Source of the DNA: Phaseolus vulgaris
Lineage: Eukaryota; Streptophyta; Magnoliopsida; Fabales; Fabaceae
NCBI RefSeq assembly: GCF_000499845.2
Contig: NC_023749.2
Span: 38,502,105-38,566,104 of the forward strand
Direction: 5' to 3'
DNA length: 64,000 nucleotides
Shown here: one piece after another, positions 31,150 through 42,486 of the stretch
How positions within the stretch are numbered: the stretch's first letter is position 1
Layout: each line of letters starts with the position of its first letter
The notes under the pieces: model-generated
Seen by the model: only the letters and a program-made list of their open reading frames with translations
Database searches by the model: none
What the model was told of the DNA's origin: nothing
Position numbers and translations under genes: made by a program

Positions 31150-32301
31150 TCATTCATCCCTTCCATATTGCAAATCAAGTAGTTGGTTCTGTACTTCCTC
31201 AATTTGTTCATCCAAGGTCTGGAAACTTGAATCCATATGCTGGAACCTTGACTCACATAGCTCATGAAGGCTTCTTTGATTTTCAGCAAAGTTGTCCATC
31301 CTACTTACCATGAGCCTTTCAAAAGGAGACATTGAAGTTATCCTCTCATTCATGTTATCAGAACTTGGTTCAGCTTAATATGCTCCAACAGCAGGTTCTT
31401 CTGTGTTTGTTGCAACTTCATTCTCTTCTTCAGCATGAGTTCCACTTGGGCCAGCTTGATCTCCATCTTTCCTTACCCGCCTTCCACCAATATTAGTAAA
31501 CCCCATTTTTCTTAGGGAACCACTATTGATTTCAATTGAAGGCTTTACAGTCTTAGCCAGATCTTCTTCTATATCTACTTCAAAATAATGTAGAATTTTA
31601 TAAATCAAAATGCCATAGGGGTAGTGGAAATGACTTAACCTTTTCGCCTTTTGCATATGGTCTTTGAAGATGTGGATCCAGTTGAGCTTAACCTTGTTCA
31701 TGATGCAGTAGATTAAAAGAAAATCCTCTTCTGAGAGAGTGGAATGATTGCTCCCCCTAGGTGTGACAATCCAGGAAACAATGAGCCTTTCATCCGACTT
31801 CAACCCTCCAACAGAAAAATTTCTCACCTTTGAAAGAGGATTCTTGAGACAACTCTTGTAGAATTGCATTTTGTTGAACTCTTCTACCACTCCAAGGTTG
31901 CCTTTGTTGATTCTCAATCCAGAGTATTTTAACCTAGTTATGGCAATCCAAACCTTATTGGTGATTTCAATATCCACCCCTTTCACATGAGAGTTGAGAA
32001 TATCAACATTGAATTGTAGGTTTGTCTAGAATACCTTCACCAAATCTGGATAGATATTTATGGACATCTCAAGGAATCTCTTCAACCTTTGCTCCTTCAA
32101 TAGGTTCCTCACCATAGTGATGTTCTGCTGTTTCATCCAGGTGAAGGAAACAAGTTTTGGAGTGTTAACAATTTTCCTACTTGTTTCATGTAGGAACTTC
32201 TCAATTAGTTCAGATTCTCTTGAAAACCTGCTTTCCAGTTTTCCTCCACACTTTACTCTCCTTGTCTTCATCCTCTTAAATGATGGAGGTGTTGATCCCA
32301 T
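31150..32301 (-). pseudogene. Copia-A PF20167-like ORF ('putative plant transposon protein'), two stops
   Basis: One frame of 384 codons from ATG 32301. It includes KLESRFSRESELIEKFLHET, TPKLVSFTWMKQQ, KGVDIEITNKVWIAITRLKY, SWIVTPRGSNHSTLSEEDF and MNKVKLNWIHIFKDHM, then an acidic tail with a weak heptad pattern. I recognise the PF20167 type found in plant transposon proteins. It lies where SIRE-like copia elements have their extra 3' ORF. A TAG at 32028-32026 and a TAA at 31377-31375 interrupt it. The function is unknown. Confidence 0.7.
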
Positions 32302-33105
32302 GGTTTAGTTTAGAGAGAGAGGATGTGGGCAAACTGCAGAACAAATTAGTGTAGAGAGAGAAAAAAAACAGGTTGTTTCTTGTGAACAAATGCAACTAGT
32401 AACCACAAATTTATATTCAGAACAATTAGTCAAAGTTTTGCCTTTTGGTGGGTTAAATTCAAATGAAAAAGGAATCAAATCAGAAGCAATAAAGCAGTTT
32501 GTCAGACCTTAGCAGAAAGCACAGAAAAATCACAGCTGATTTGAGTAAGCTTTAAAGGAATTTTAATTTCCAATGTTTAGAAGAATATATTCCATGAAGA
32601 GTAGTTATTGCAGAGAGAATTCATATTCAAAGTTGTAATTAATGCGTTATTGACCACAAACGTCACTGGAATTGATCAGAAAAGCAAATCAAAGCACACA
32701 ATATTAAAATAGATTTGACCAATGCTAACAGGGTTGAAACAATAGGTTGTTTCAAAGAAACAATCGGTTGAATTTCTGCAACAGCTGAATAAGATTTGGA
32801 AAACCAAATTCTTTTAACAGAAATTTAACATACAAGGATTCAGATTAAAGCACATAGTTTTTGTATTGAAATAGAAGGAATACAAAACAAAATAATCCAG
32901 AACCCAAGAGTGAAAATACAGAATTGGATTTAAAATTGAATGTTCAAGCATAGGAAGAACAAAGAATTATCCTTCAAGTTTATAGTACACATTTGAAGTA
33001 GTTCATAATTTCAGAACTAAGGCATTGTATTGCTTATTTGCATCCATGAAATCCTAATTCTACAGATCCTTCGTATGGAGGCAAAGTTCTGCAAAAGAAA
33101 GCTTA
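32302..33105 (-). other. Copia-A spacer where pol would be expected
   Basis: About 800 nt with no domain, rich in A and in CAATCGGTTG-type motifs (near 32760). In autonomous copia elements protease, integrase and RT would follow gag here; no trace is visible. Copia-B has a spacer of the same length and character (41689-42486). Confidence 0.65.
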
Positions 33106-34175
33106 TCAAATAACAAGATTTGATCCCTTAAAGAATTTGGGACCTTTCATGTTAGATTTATCATTAGAACCATTAATATTTCTTGGAATCCAATTTAAAA
33201 TACCTTTAGGAACAAGAAATTTACGAATTCTACAGAATCTAACATAATGACCTCTCTTCATACAATAAAAGCATGTAACAACCAGTTGTTTCGATCTTTT
33301 AATCGGATGATTTTCGGGCACAGTCGAAAAAGTTTTGAAATCCCATTCTTTTTGCTCTGTGGATAAAATCCTAAACTTGGTTTTCCAAGAACACAATTTT
33401 GAGATGCAAGAACACTCTCAAAGTTGGATTTTCTTGTTGAAAGCCTATCCACGGTTTTCACAAGATAGTGAATCTTCTTTTCAAGAGATTCACAGTTTTC
33501 ACAAAAACTTGAGTCACACATGCAAGAAGAATTGTTGTAGATCAAATCCAAATTTTCAAAATCAACTTTAGATTTTTCCAACTCTTCTTCTAGTGATTTA
33601 ACTCTGTTTTCAAGCCAGTTATTCAATCCTTTCTACCGATTGTTCAAGAGAGCCATTCTATTAGCTTCTTCATGTGTTTCTTTAAAAGCTACAAGAAGTT
33701 GATAGTAGTTGTTACCTTTAGATGAAGAGGTTGAACTTAAACTGCTTGATATTGATGCCTTTAAGCATATATTAACTTTTGCATCTTCTAAGGAGATGGA
33801 GGAGGATACCTTATTGTCATCTCAAGCTATGTAAGCTTTCTTGGATTTTCCTCTCTTTTCTCTTTTGAAATCAGTTTTCTCTTTGTTCTCATTGTTAGGA
33901 CACTCAGCCTTGATGTGTCCCTGTTCTCCACAACAAAAATAAGTGTATTTATTAGGATTGAAATCATTTAGTTTCTTGGAACTGTACCTTTTAGAGGATT
34001 GGCCTTTGCTGTTCTTTTTCAAAAATTTGTTGAACTTTCTTGATAGCAAGCTCATTGTGTCTTATCCACTATCACTGGAATCTTGATGCCTTTTCTGGCT
34101 AGCTGCTTTAAGGGCAATCCCTTTGCTATGTTTGTCCTCACTTTCTTGGACAACCAACCTATTCATTTCAAGCTC
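33106..34175 (-). pseudogene. Copia-A gag, 3' part: two zinc knuckles and a coiled coil
   Basis: Continues the gag split by copia-B. Minus strand order: LEMNRLVVQ; the knuckle CCGEQGHIKAEC at about 33931-33896 (C-x2-C-x4-H-x4-C); a stop after KKAYIA; a coiled coil (NNWLENRVKSLEEELEKSKV); and a second knuckle CFYCMKRGHYVRFC near 33275-33235. Gag forms the particle and binds RNA. Stops and frameshifts make it non-functional. Confidence 0.75.
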
Positions 34176-34180
34176 ATGTT

Positions 34181-35283
34181 TGTAAGAATTGATGGCTTAA
34201 ACAAGAGAGGGGTGAATTGTTTGTCAAAGATTTTCACAAAGGATTTTAAGAATGAACCTTTATCAAATAATCATTGATACGCAATTAAGGAAAGCAATCA
34301 ACCAATGATACAAATACTGTTTTCAGAATTTTAAACGATTGAAATTGTGTTTTAATCGGTTGTTTATATCAGTAGCAGAAATAGAATTAAAACAAACAAT
34401 TATAAGGAGTTAAAGATAGAGAGATTTATACAGAGAATTTTATATTGGTTCACTCAACCTTGAGCTACATCCAGTTTTCAGAACAACCTTTGAGTTCCAC
34501 TAGTAATCACTTACAGATTACACCAACACACCACAAAGAGGTGACCTTGAAAACCACAAGACTCACTCACCCTCTTTGCAACACCACACATCTCAAGTCA
34601 GAACACCCTCTGACTTTGCAGGATTTCACACACACTTATAAGTTTATGAAAGTACAATTACAAGAATCTTGAAAGGAATAGAAAACACCTAAGATTACAC
34701 AAATCAGGAAGTCCTATTATCAGATCTTGTATCAGTGCAAAGCTTTAACAACAATCTTGCAAACCTTTGGAAAACTTTTTTCAAAAACTAATCTTAATCT
34801 CTCTTTGATCTCAAATTTGTGTCAAAACTTCTTCACTTTGCTTTGAAATAAGGGCTATATTTATAGAACTTAAAATCATGTCGTTAAAGGCAGCATTTAT
34901 GAGCTAAAATAGTTTTGATCACATCCTAAATAGTTCAAACAGGTTTTCCAAAAACTGTTATAAAAACACACAATCAATCGATTGAAAAGACGTTTTAACT
35001 GGTTGAATTGAAAGGCAGTTATCTAACCAAGTTAAAAACAATTTCAAAACCTCTAAGCCAGCCAACTGACAAACAACCGATTATTTCGATAATAAAATTG
35101 GTTATTGTTCTCTTTGCTTAGAAAAAATCTTAGCTTTTTAAAAGAGATTGGGCAAGCTTTGTGCAAGTGACAAGAACTTATCTTTACATGAATTCTAAAC
35201 ATTCTAATCTAAACCCAAACCAAAATTAGCACAGCTTCAAGCTTCACCATGGATTTGAAACATCAAAGCTCTCATGCTCAACA
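34181..35283 (-). mobile_element. Copia-B 3' LTR
   Basis: 1103 bp. Minus reading starts TGTTGAGCATGAGAGC and ends CATCAATTCTTACA. The partner 45196-46300 ends ATTGATACG, so the terminal CA has mutated there. Confidence 0.88.
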
Positions 35284-35770
35284 ATCTCCCCCTATTTGAT
35301 GGAGACAAATCCTTGTATGCTTTTTGGAATGTTCTTGTTTAGAATCTGTATAACCTGCATTCATGAGCAAACATAGAAACACGAGATAATTTATTCCATT
35401 TAACAAGGCACCAGAAACCAGTTCCCACTAGATGATTTCCAAAGAGGAACATCAACCAAATCAATGTGAGAGACCAGTCAACATACAAAGGTGCAAACAC
35501 AGATAAACAATCAGTTATTTCGCAGGAATAACCGGTTTAAATTTTGTATCAGAGTTTTAACAATTTCAAATTTCAAATTTAAACCAGTTATAACAGTGTT
35601 AAGCAATGTTCAACGGCAGTAAAAGCACAAATAATTATAACATTACATCCCAACACACGCCTCCCCCTATTTGTCTTCACAAATTGACAAAAGGAAGGAT
35701 TAAAAACAGCATAAATGAAAAAAGAAATTGTTCAGAAATATAAACCAACAATTTAAAAAGAAGTATTATT
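35284..35770 (-). other. Copia-B 3' non-coding region with polypurine tracts
   Basis: CATCAAATAGGGGGAGAT abuts the LTR (35284-35301), and a second ACAAATAGGGGGAG lies near 35662-35675. No gene in between. Confidence 0.7.
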
Positions 35771-36643
35771 CTCCCTTTCAAATTGTAGCTCCAGAATCTG
35801 ATTTTGAACCTATTCTATCTGTCCATCCAAGTTTGAAAAACGTGAATCCATATGATTGAACCTTTACTCACACAAATCATGGAGATTCCTTTGGTTTTCA
35901 GTAAAAGTGTCCATGTGGTTGATCATCAATCTTTCAAAAGGAGACATTGTGGTCATCCTTTCTCCCATGTAAGCATCATTGTGACCAGCCTCCTGAGTCT
36001 CAATAACAGGTTCCTCTTGAGTTGCTGCATTTTTAGGTTCATTACCCTCATTAGTTCCACTAGGGCCAGCTTGGTCATCATCTATGCTAACCCATCTCCC
36101 ACCGATTTTGGTAAATCTCATTTTGCTTAGGGAGCCACTGTTAATCTCACTTGAAGGCTTGATAACTTCAGTCAGCTCTTCTTCAATATTCAATTCAAAA
36201 TAGGGTAGAAATTTAGAGATTAAAATTGCATAGGGGTAGTGAAGCCTCATGGCTTTTTGCATATGATCCTTTATGGTATAAATCCATTTGATCTTTACTT
36301 TATTCATAATTCAATAGATCGACAACAAATCTTCCTCAAAGAGAGTGGAGTAATTTATCCCCCTTGGTGTGATGATCCATGACACAATGAAGGCTATGAG
36401 CCATTCATCAAGCTTTAATCCTCTAATAGAAAAAATTCTTACTTTGGAGAGGGGATTCTTGAGACACCTCTTGTAGAATTGCATCTTGTTGAATTCTTCA
36501 ACTATCCCTAGGTTTCCTCTATTGAGCCTCAGCCCAGAGTACTTTAATGTAGTCACAACAGTCCACACATCATTGATAATGACCATGTCTACACCTTTCA
36601 CATAAGAAACAAGTGTGTCACCATTAAATTGAAGGTTAGTGTA
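35771..36643 (-). pseudogene. Copia-B PF20167-like ORF, 3' half
   Basis: Minus strand: TNLQFNGDTLVSYVKGVDMV, NRGNLGIVEEFNKMQFYKRC, SWIITPRGINYSTLFEEDL, a stop, then MNKVKIKWIYTIKDHMQKAM and SPFERLMINHMDTF. It ends with two further stops. The 5' half is at 41416-41688, displaced by copia-C. Homologous to 31150-32301. Confidence 0.7.
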
Positions 36644-36648
36644 GAATA

Positions 36649-37708
36649 TGTTGAACATGGGAGCTTTCATGTTTCAAATCCACATGGAGCTTGAAGATAT
36701 GCTGCTCTTTGGTTTGGGTTTAGATTAGGTTGTTTAGAATCTTTGTTAAGGTCAATTATTAATCCTACAAAAAGCTTGATCAAACAGTTTTAAAGAAACA
36801 AAGTGTTTTTCCAAGGAAAGGGAAAACAAGCGGTTGATTTATCGAAATAATTGGTTGTTTGTCACTTAGTTGGCTTAAGGTTTTGAAACTGGTTTTTGAA
36901 TTAGTTATGCAACTGCCAGACTCATTCAACCGGATAAATCGTGGTTTCAACCGGTTAAATGTGTGTTTTCATAACAAATTTTTTGAAAACTTGTTTTAAC
37001 CGATTCAGCTTATTAAAGCTAGCTTAAATGGCTACATTCCAAGTGCTATAAATATATCCTTTCTTTTAAATCAAAATACAACAACAAATACAACAATTAT
37101 TGATACAGATTTGAGATGAAAGAAAGACTTTTTGTTTTTTAAAGGAGTTTTTCAAAGTGCAAGATTGTTGTTCAAGCTTTGTTGTGGTAACAAGATCTGA
37201 TCATAGGGCGTCCCGTATTGTGCTAATTCAGGTGTTTTCTATCCTTGTGTAGATTCTTGTAATAGTACTTCCTTTTATCTATTGTGTGTGTTCTGTCTTT
37301 AGGTGTTTGGTGTTGCAAAGAGTGTGAGTAGATCTTGTGGTTTTCAAGGTCACCTCTTTGTGTGTGTAATCTGGTTTTGATTACTATTGGAACTTAGAGG
37401 TTGTTCTGAGAACTGGATGTAGCTCAAGGTTGAGTGAACCAGTATAAAACTATTGTGTAAATCTCTCTTTCTCTCAAGCTTCCTATATTTGTTTGTGTTA
37501 ATTCCATTTTTGTTGCTGGTATAAACAACTGATTAAAACGCAATTTTAACCCGTTGAATTTCTGAAAATAGTTTTTGTATCATTGTTTAATTACTTTCCT
37601 TAATTGCTTATTTGGATTGTTTGATAAAGATTCATTCTATATCAAGTCTTCGCGAAAATATTTCATAAAACAATTCACCCCCTCTTGTTTAAGCCATCAA
37701 TTCTTACA
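36649..37708 (+). mobile_element. Copia-C 5' LTR
   Basis: 1060 bp, TGTTGAACATGG to CAATTCTTACA. CTATAAATATAT at about 37066-37077 is the likely promoter box. Confidence 0.88.
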
Positions 37709-37709
37709 A

Positions 37710-37722
37710 TTGGTGTCAGAGC
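37710..37722 (+). promoter_or_regulatory. Copia-C primer-binding site
   Basis: TTGGTGTCAGAGC, one base after the LTR, is close to the complement of the initiator methionine tRNA end (TGGTATCAGAGC) used by most plant copia elements. Copia-A (46975-46989) and copia-B (45181-45195) have the variant TTGGCATCAAGAGC on the minus strand. Confidence 0.8.
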
Positions 37723-37782
37723 TAGGTTCTTGAAAGATACTAAAGTTTCTGTTTTTTTTTTTTTTCTGAAAAAGTGATTTAC

Positions 37783-38834
37783 ATGGCTAACAAGTTCTCT
37801 TTTGGGGAAGGTGCTTCCTTGAATAAACCACCTTTGTTTTGTGGTAAAAACTATCAAATTTGGTGTATAAGAATGAAGTTCTTTATTGAATCATTAGATA
37901 AGGAAATTTGGAATGTTATTTCAAACAATGCCTACATGCATATGCCTGAAAATAACTTTGCATCATATAAAAAACACCTTGACTGTGTAGCAAAGAATAT
38001 AATTGTCTCTGCTCTCGATTCTGATGAGTTGCTCAAGATTTCAGAATGTATCTCAGCTAAAGACATGTGGGATACACTTGAGAAATATCATAAGAATTCA
38101 AGGAGTGCTTGCATGGACAAGGAAGACTCTTCTGTTGATTCATCCTCTTTAGAAACCAAGATGGAAGTCTGTCTAATGGTCAAAGAAGAATCTGGATCAA
38201 ACCAAGTAAGAACATCTTCTTCCAACAAATGTGAAAAATATTTTCAACTTCTTGATGCTTTCCAAGAAACCCATGAAGAAGCTAAAAGATTAACTCTTTC
38301 AAATAACCGATTGAAAAGTGAAAACAACAGGTTGAAAGAGAAAATCAAAGTTCTGGAAAATGATTTGCACAATTCAAATGTTGATTTTAAAAATCATGAA
38401 CTGATTTATCAAAACTCATCTTTCAAATGTGATTCAAGTGTTTGTAAAAATTTTCAGTCCCTTCAAAAGAAAGTTTCATATCTTGTGAAAACGATTGATA
38501 CAATTTCAAAAGGAAAATCAAATCTTGAAGATGTGTTAGCATCTCAAAAATGTGTTTTTTGGGAAATCTAACTTGGGTTTTAACCCTCAAAGCAAACAAA
38601 GTGGATGTTCAAAACCTTTTTCAACCTTCACCAAAAATCAATCGGTTAAAAAGTCAAAACAACCGGTTGTTTTGTTGTTTCTACTGTATGAAAAAGGGTC
38701 GCTCTGTTAGATTCTGTAAAATCAGGAAGTTTTTTGTTCCCAAAGGTATCCTGAAATGGGTTCTTAAGGTTCCTTGGAAGCATATTAACACTCATGAACC
38801 CAAATTTGTAAGGGGACCAGATCTAGCCACCTGA
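37783..38834 (+). pseudogene. Copia-C gag (internal deletion, frameshift)
   Basis: Start ATG 37783 (MANKFSFGEGASLNKPPLF). The copia gag N-terminal domain runs to SAKDMWDTLEKYHKNS. It is then fused at about 38100 to the C-terminal coiled coil (ETHEEAKRLTLSNNRLKSEN), so the central gag and first zinc knuckle seen in copia-A are missing. An extra base in the T-run near 38560 shifts the frame. The second knuckle is CFYCMKKGRSVRFC, with the histidine replaced by serine. Confidence 0.75.
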
Positions 38835-38843
38835 TTTTAAATT

Positions 38844-39392
38844 TTGCACGGTTGCTTGGAGAGAAAACAACACTTATGGTATCTACAGAGTGGTTGTTCC
38901 AAGCATATGACTGGAGATGCATCCAAGTTCATCAGCATTTCTCTCAAACAAGATGGGCATGTAACCTATGGTGACAACAACAAGGGAAAGATCCTTGGTA
39001 AAGGTACCAGAGGCAATGAAAATAACTTGCTTATTCATGATGTGGTTTATGTTGAAGGTCTGAAGCACAACCTGTTGAGTATCAGTCAACTCTATGACAG
39101 AGGATATCAAGTCACCTTTAGAACGAATTCGTGTGAGATTCGGTTGCCAAATTCAAAAGATGTTATGCTCATTGGTAAGAGGTCTAACAACATCTATTTG
39201 CGTGATATATCCAGCTCCACATCAATAGGTTGTCTTCTAAGAAAACATGAGGAATCATGGCTTTGGAATAGAAGAATTGCACACATTCATATGAATCATT
39301 TGAATAAACTTGTTTCAAATGAACTTGTTCATGACTTACCCAAACTCAAGTTCGAGAAGGAACATGTGTGTGAAGCTTGTCAAAAAGGGTAA
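38844..39392 (+). pseudogene. Copia-C protease and pre-integrase region (active-site loss)
   Basis: Reads WYLQSGCSKHMTGD where copia proteases have a D-S-G active triad; the catalytic aspartate codon is now CAG (Gln). It continues with GNENNLLIHDVVYVEGLKHN, LLSISQLYDRGYQVTF, and a pre-integrase zinc region (WNRRIAHIHMNHLNKL ... CEACQKG), then a TAA at 39390-39392. Confidence 0.82.
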
Positions 39393-40170
39393 CAAACTAG
39401 AAAATACTTTAATTTGAAAAATTGTGTTTAAACTTCAAAACCTCTTGAGCTTTTGCACATGGATCTTTTTGGTCCTTCTAGGACTATGAGCCTTGGAGGA
39501 AATTTGTATGCACTTTTGGTTGTAGATGACTTTTCCAGGTTTACTTGGACTCTTTTCCTACACTCAAAGAAGGAAGCATATCAGAATTCAAAAAGCTAGC
39601 AAAAAGGTTGCAAAACACATGTTGTAGCAACATTGGAGCTATCAGAAGTGATCATGGAGGAGAATTTCAAAATGAGAAGTTCATTAGCTTTTTCAACAAG
39701 CTAGGAATCTTCCACAACTAACCTGCACCAAGATCACCCCAACAGAATGGAATGGTGGAGAGGAAGAATAGATCTCTAGAAGAGCTTGCAAGGACTATTC
39801 TGAATGATTCTTCCCTGCCTAAATGCTTTTGGGTTGATGCTGTAAGTACTGCTTGCTATCTGATGAACCGTGTGGTAATTAGACCTATCTTGAAGAAAAC
39901 CATATATGAGCTACTAAATTGAAGAAAGCCAAACATACGCCATCTAAAGGTCTTTGGATGTAAGTGCTACATTCTAAACAATGGCAAAGAAAGTTTGGGT
40001 AAGTTTGATGCTAAATTAGACAAAGGTATCTTTCTTTGTTACTCTCTATCTAGACATGCTTATAGGATTTTATACTAAAAAGCTTATGACTATTGAGGAA
40101 TCTATACATGTTGTCTTTAATCCTGCCTTTTGTCTATTTGATGAGACAAATAGGGGGAGAAGTTGGTTTT
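39393..40170 (+). pseudogene. Copia-C integrase core remnants
   Basis: Broken frames still show LDHGGEF-like RSDHGGEFQNEKF, the signature PQQNGMVERKNRSLEELART (about 39739-39800), CFWVDAVSTACYLMNRV and LKVFGCKCYI. It ends at EESIHVVFNPAFC and then directly at a polypurine-like tract near 40150, so RT and RNase H were deleted. Several stops and frameshifts. Confidence 0.75.
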
Positions 40171-40520
40171 CTAATGTTCTTGTTAACTGCTTTCAATACT
40201 GCTTTGAACATTACTACTATGAACTGTTTAACTGGTTTAAATTTGAATTTTGTTAACTGTTAAACTCTGATATACAAAATTTCAACCAGTTATTCCTGCA
40301 AAATAACCAATTGGTTAGCTATTTTTGCACTTGTGTTTGTGTGTTGGTTTCTCGTCTGATTTGGCTGATGTTCCTCTTTGGAAATCACCTAGTGAGAACT
40401 GATTTTTGGTGCTTATTTGATTTGGAATAGATTACCCTGTGTTTGTATGTTTGCTCATGAATGCAGGTTGCATAGATTCTAACAAAGAACATTCCTGAAA
40501 GCACCCCAAGGATTTGTCTC

Positions 40521-40537
40521 CATCAAATAGGGGAGAT
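40521..40537 (+). promoter_or_regulatory. Copia-C polypurine tract
   Basis: CATCAAATAGGGGAGAT adjoins the 3' LTR. A second tract, ACAAATAGGGGGAGAAG, lies at about 40145-40161. Confidence 0.75.
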
Positions 40538-41415
40538 TGTTGAACATGGGAGCTTTAATGTTTTAAATCCACATGGAGCTTGAAGATATGTTGCTCTTTG
40601 GTTTGGGTTTAGATTAGGTTGTTTAGAATCTTTGTTAAGATTAGTTCTTAATCCTACACAAAGCTTGATCAAACAGTTTTAAAGAAACAAAGTCTTTTTC
40701 CAAGCAAAGGGAAAACAATCGGTTGATTTATCGAAATAATCGGTTGTTTGTCACTTAGTTGGCTTAAGGTTTTGAAACTACTTTTTGAATTAGTCATGCA
40801 ACTGCCTGACTCATTCAACCAGTTAAATCGTAGTTTCAACCGGTTAAATGTGTGTTTTCATAACAGATTTTTTGAAAACTTGTTTTAACTGATTCAGCTG
40901 ATTAGAACTTCCTTAAAACTTTCTTACAGCTAATTCTTGTAATAGTACTTCCTTTTATCTGTTGTGTGTGTTTGAAATCCTGTAAAGATAGAGTGTGTTC
41001 TGTCTTGAGGTGTTTGGTGTTGCAAAGAGGGTGAGTAGATCTTGTGGTTTTCAAGGTCACCTCTTTGTGTGTGTAATCTATTTTGATTACTAGTGGGACT
41101 CAGAGGTTGTTCTGAGAACTGGATGTAGCTCAAGGTTGAGTGAACCAATATAAACCTATTGTGTAAATCTCTCTTTCTCTCAAGCTTCCTATATCCGTTT
41201 GTGTTAATTCCATTTTTGTTGCTGGTATAAAGAACCGATTAAAACACAATTTTAACTGATTAAATTTCTTAAAACAGTTTTTGTAACATTGTTTAATTAC
41301 TTTCCTTAATTGCTTATCTAGATTGTTTGATAAAGATTCATTCTAAATCAAGTCTTTGTGAAAATCTTTCATGAAACAATTCACCCCTCTCTTGTTTAAG
41401 CCATCAATTTTTAAA
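40538..41415 (+). mobile_element. Copia-C 3' LTR (internal deletion)
   Basis: 878 bp, starting TGTTGAACATGG. It ends AATTTTTAAA, where the 5' LTR has AATTCTTACA. About 180 bp around the promoter box are missing compared with the 5' LTR (junction near 40927). Confidence 0.85.
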
Positions 41416-41688
41416 GAATACCTTCACCAAATCTGGATAAATCTTTCCATTTAGCTCAAGAAATCTCTTCAATCTTTGTTCCTTGAGGAGGCTTCTCACA
41501 GTGGACAGATTTGGTTGCTTCATCCAAGTGAAGGAGAAAAGTTTGGGTGTATTTACACTTTTCCTACTAGTTTCATGTAGGTATTTGTTGATGAGTTCAA
41601 ATTCTCCTGAAAACCACCCTTCAAGCTTCCCACCACTTCTAACAACCTTGGTTTTCATCCTTGTAACAGATTGAGGAGTTCCAACCAT
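41416..41688 (-). pseudogene. Copia-B PF20167-like ORF, 5' half
   Basis: Starts at ATG 41688: VGTPQSVTRMKTKVVRSGGK, FELINKYLHETSRKSVNTPK, KEQRLKRFLELNGKIYPDLV, reaching the GAATA duplication. Continues at 36643. Confidence 0.72.
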
Positions 41689-42486
41689 AACTCAATTCAA
41701 AGAGGAACTTTAGCAGACTGCAGAGAAAACTTAGAGTAGAGGAAACAGAAAAACAATAGGTTGTTTGTGTGAAAAACAATCGATAATTGTATTACTTATA
41801 TAGCCATAACCCTTGGTCAAAGTTGGCATTATGTGGGTTGTTTTCAAAATAGAAAAACGAATCAAATTTGAACCATAAATTTTTTTCAGTCAAACAGAAA
41901 GTACGGAAAATCACATGTTGATTTGACCAAACTTTAAAAGCAGTTTTAATTTCCAAGATTAAGAGGAATCTGATTCATAAAGGGCAGTTAGAGCAGAGGT
42001 AATTTGTATTCAAACATGTAATTGATACAATATTGACCACAGATATCACTGGGTTTGAACATAATTACAAATCAAGACTTAGAAATTAAAAAAAAAATTG
42101 CCCAATGCTGATAGAGAGAAAACAATCGGTTGTTTCGAGGAAACAATCGGTTGAAATTCTGCACTGATGGAAAATTTTTGAAAAAATCAGATTTTCAACA
42201 ATCATGCTATATCCAAACATCAAGGTTTATAAAGCACACATAATTGTATAAAGAACAGAACAAATGCAAGTTAATTATAATCCAAGCATAGACATAGGGA
42301 AAATGGGATTGGATTTAAAAACTAAAGTTCAACAAAGAGATGAACAAGAAAATTATCCTCAGATTTAAGGTACACAAATGTAAGCAGTATATAGAATCAG
42401 AAGAAGGCTTTGACTTGTTCACGAATCTTCTTGAGATCCTGATCTTTCTGACCCTTCAAGTAGAGTCAAAAATCTGCAAAACAAAA
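41689..42486 (-). other. Copia-B spacer where pol would be expected
   Basis: About 800 nt without coding signal, equivalent to 32302-33105. Contains AACAATCGGTTGTTTCGAGG and related motifs near 42120. Confidence 0.6.

Larger units (their letters stand above)
36649..41415 (+). mobile_element. Copia-C: Ty1-copia element, plus strand, nested in copia-B
   Basis: 5' LTR 36649-37708, 3' LTR 40538-41415, and duplication GAATA at 36644-36648 and 41416-41420. Removing it joins the two halves of the copia-B PF20167-like ORF. Gag, protease and integrase remnants remain; RT and RNase H are deleted. Its LTRs resemble those of copia-B. Confidence 0.9.

Noticed and set aside
31150..32301. Retroviral envelope gene
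   Set aside because: It sits where env-like ORFs occur in some copia elements, but no signal peptide or membrane span is visible; it reads as a PF20167-type protein.
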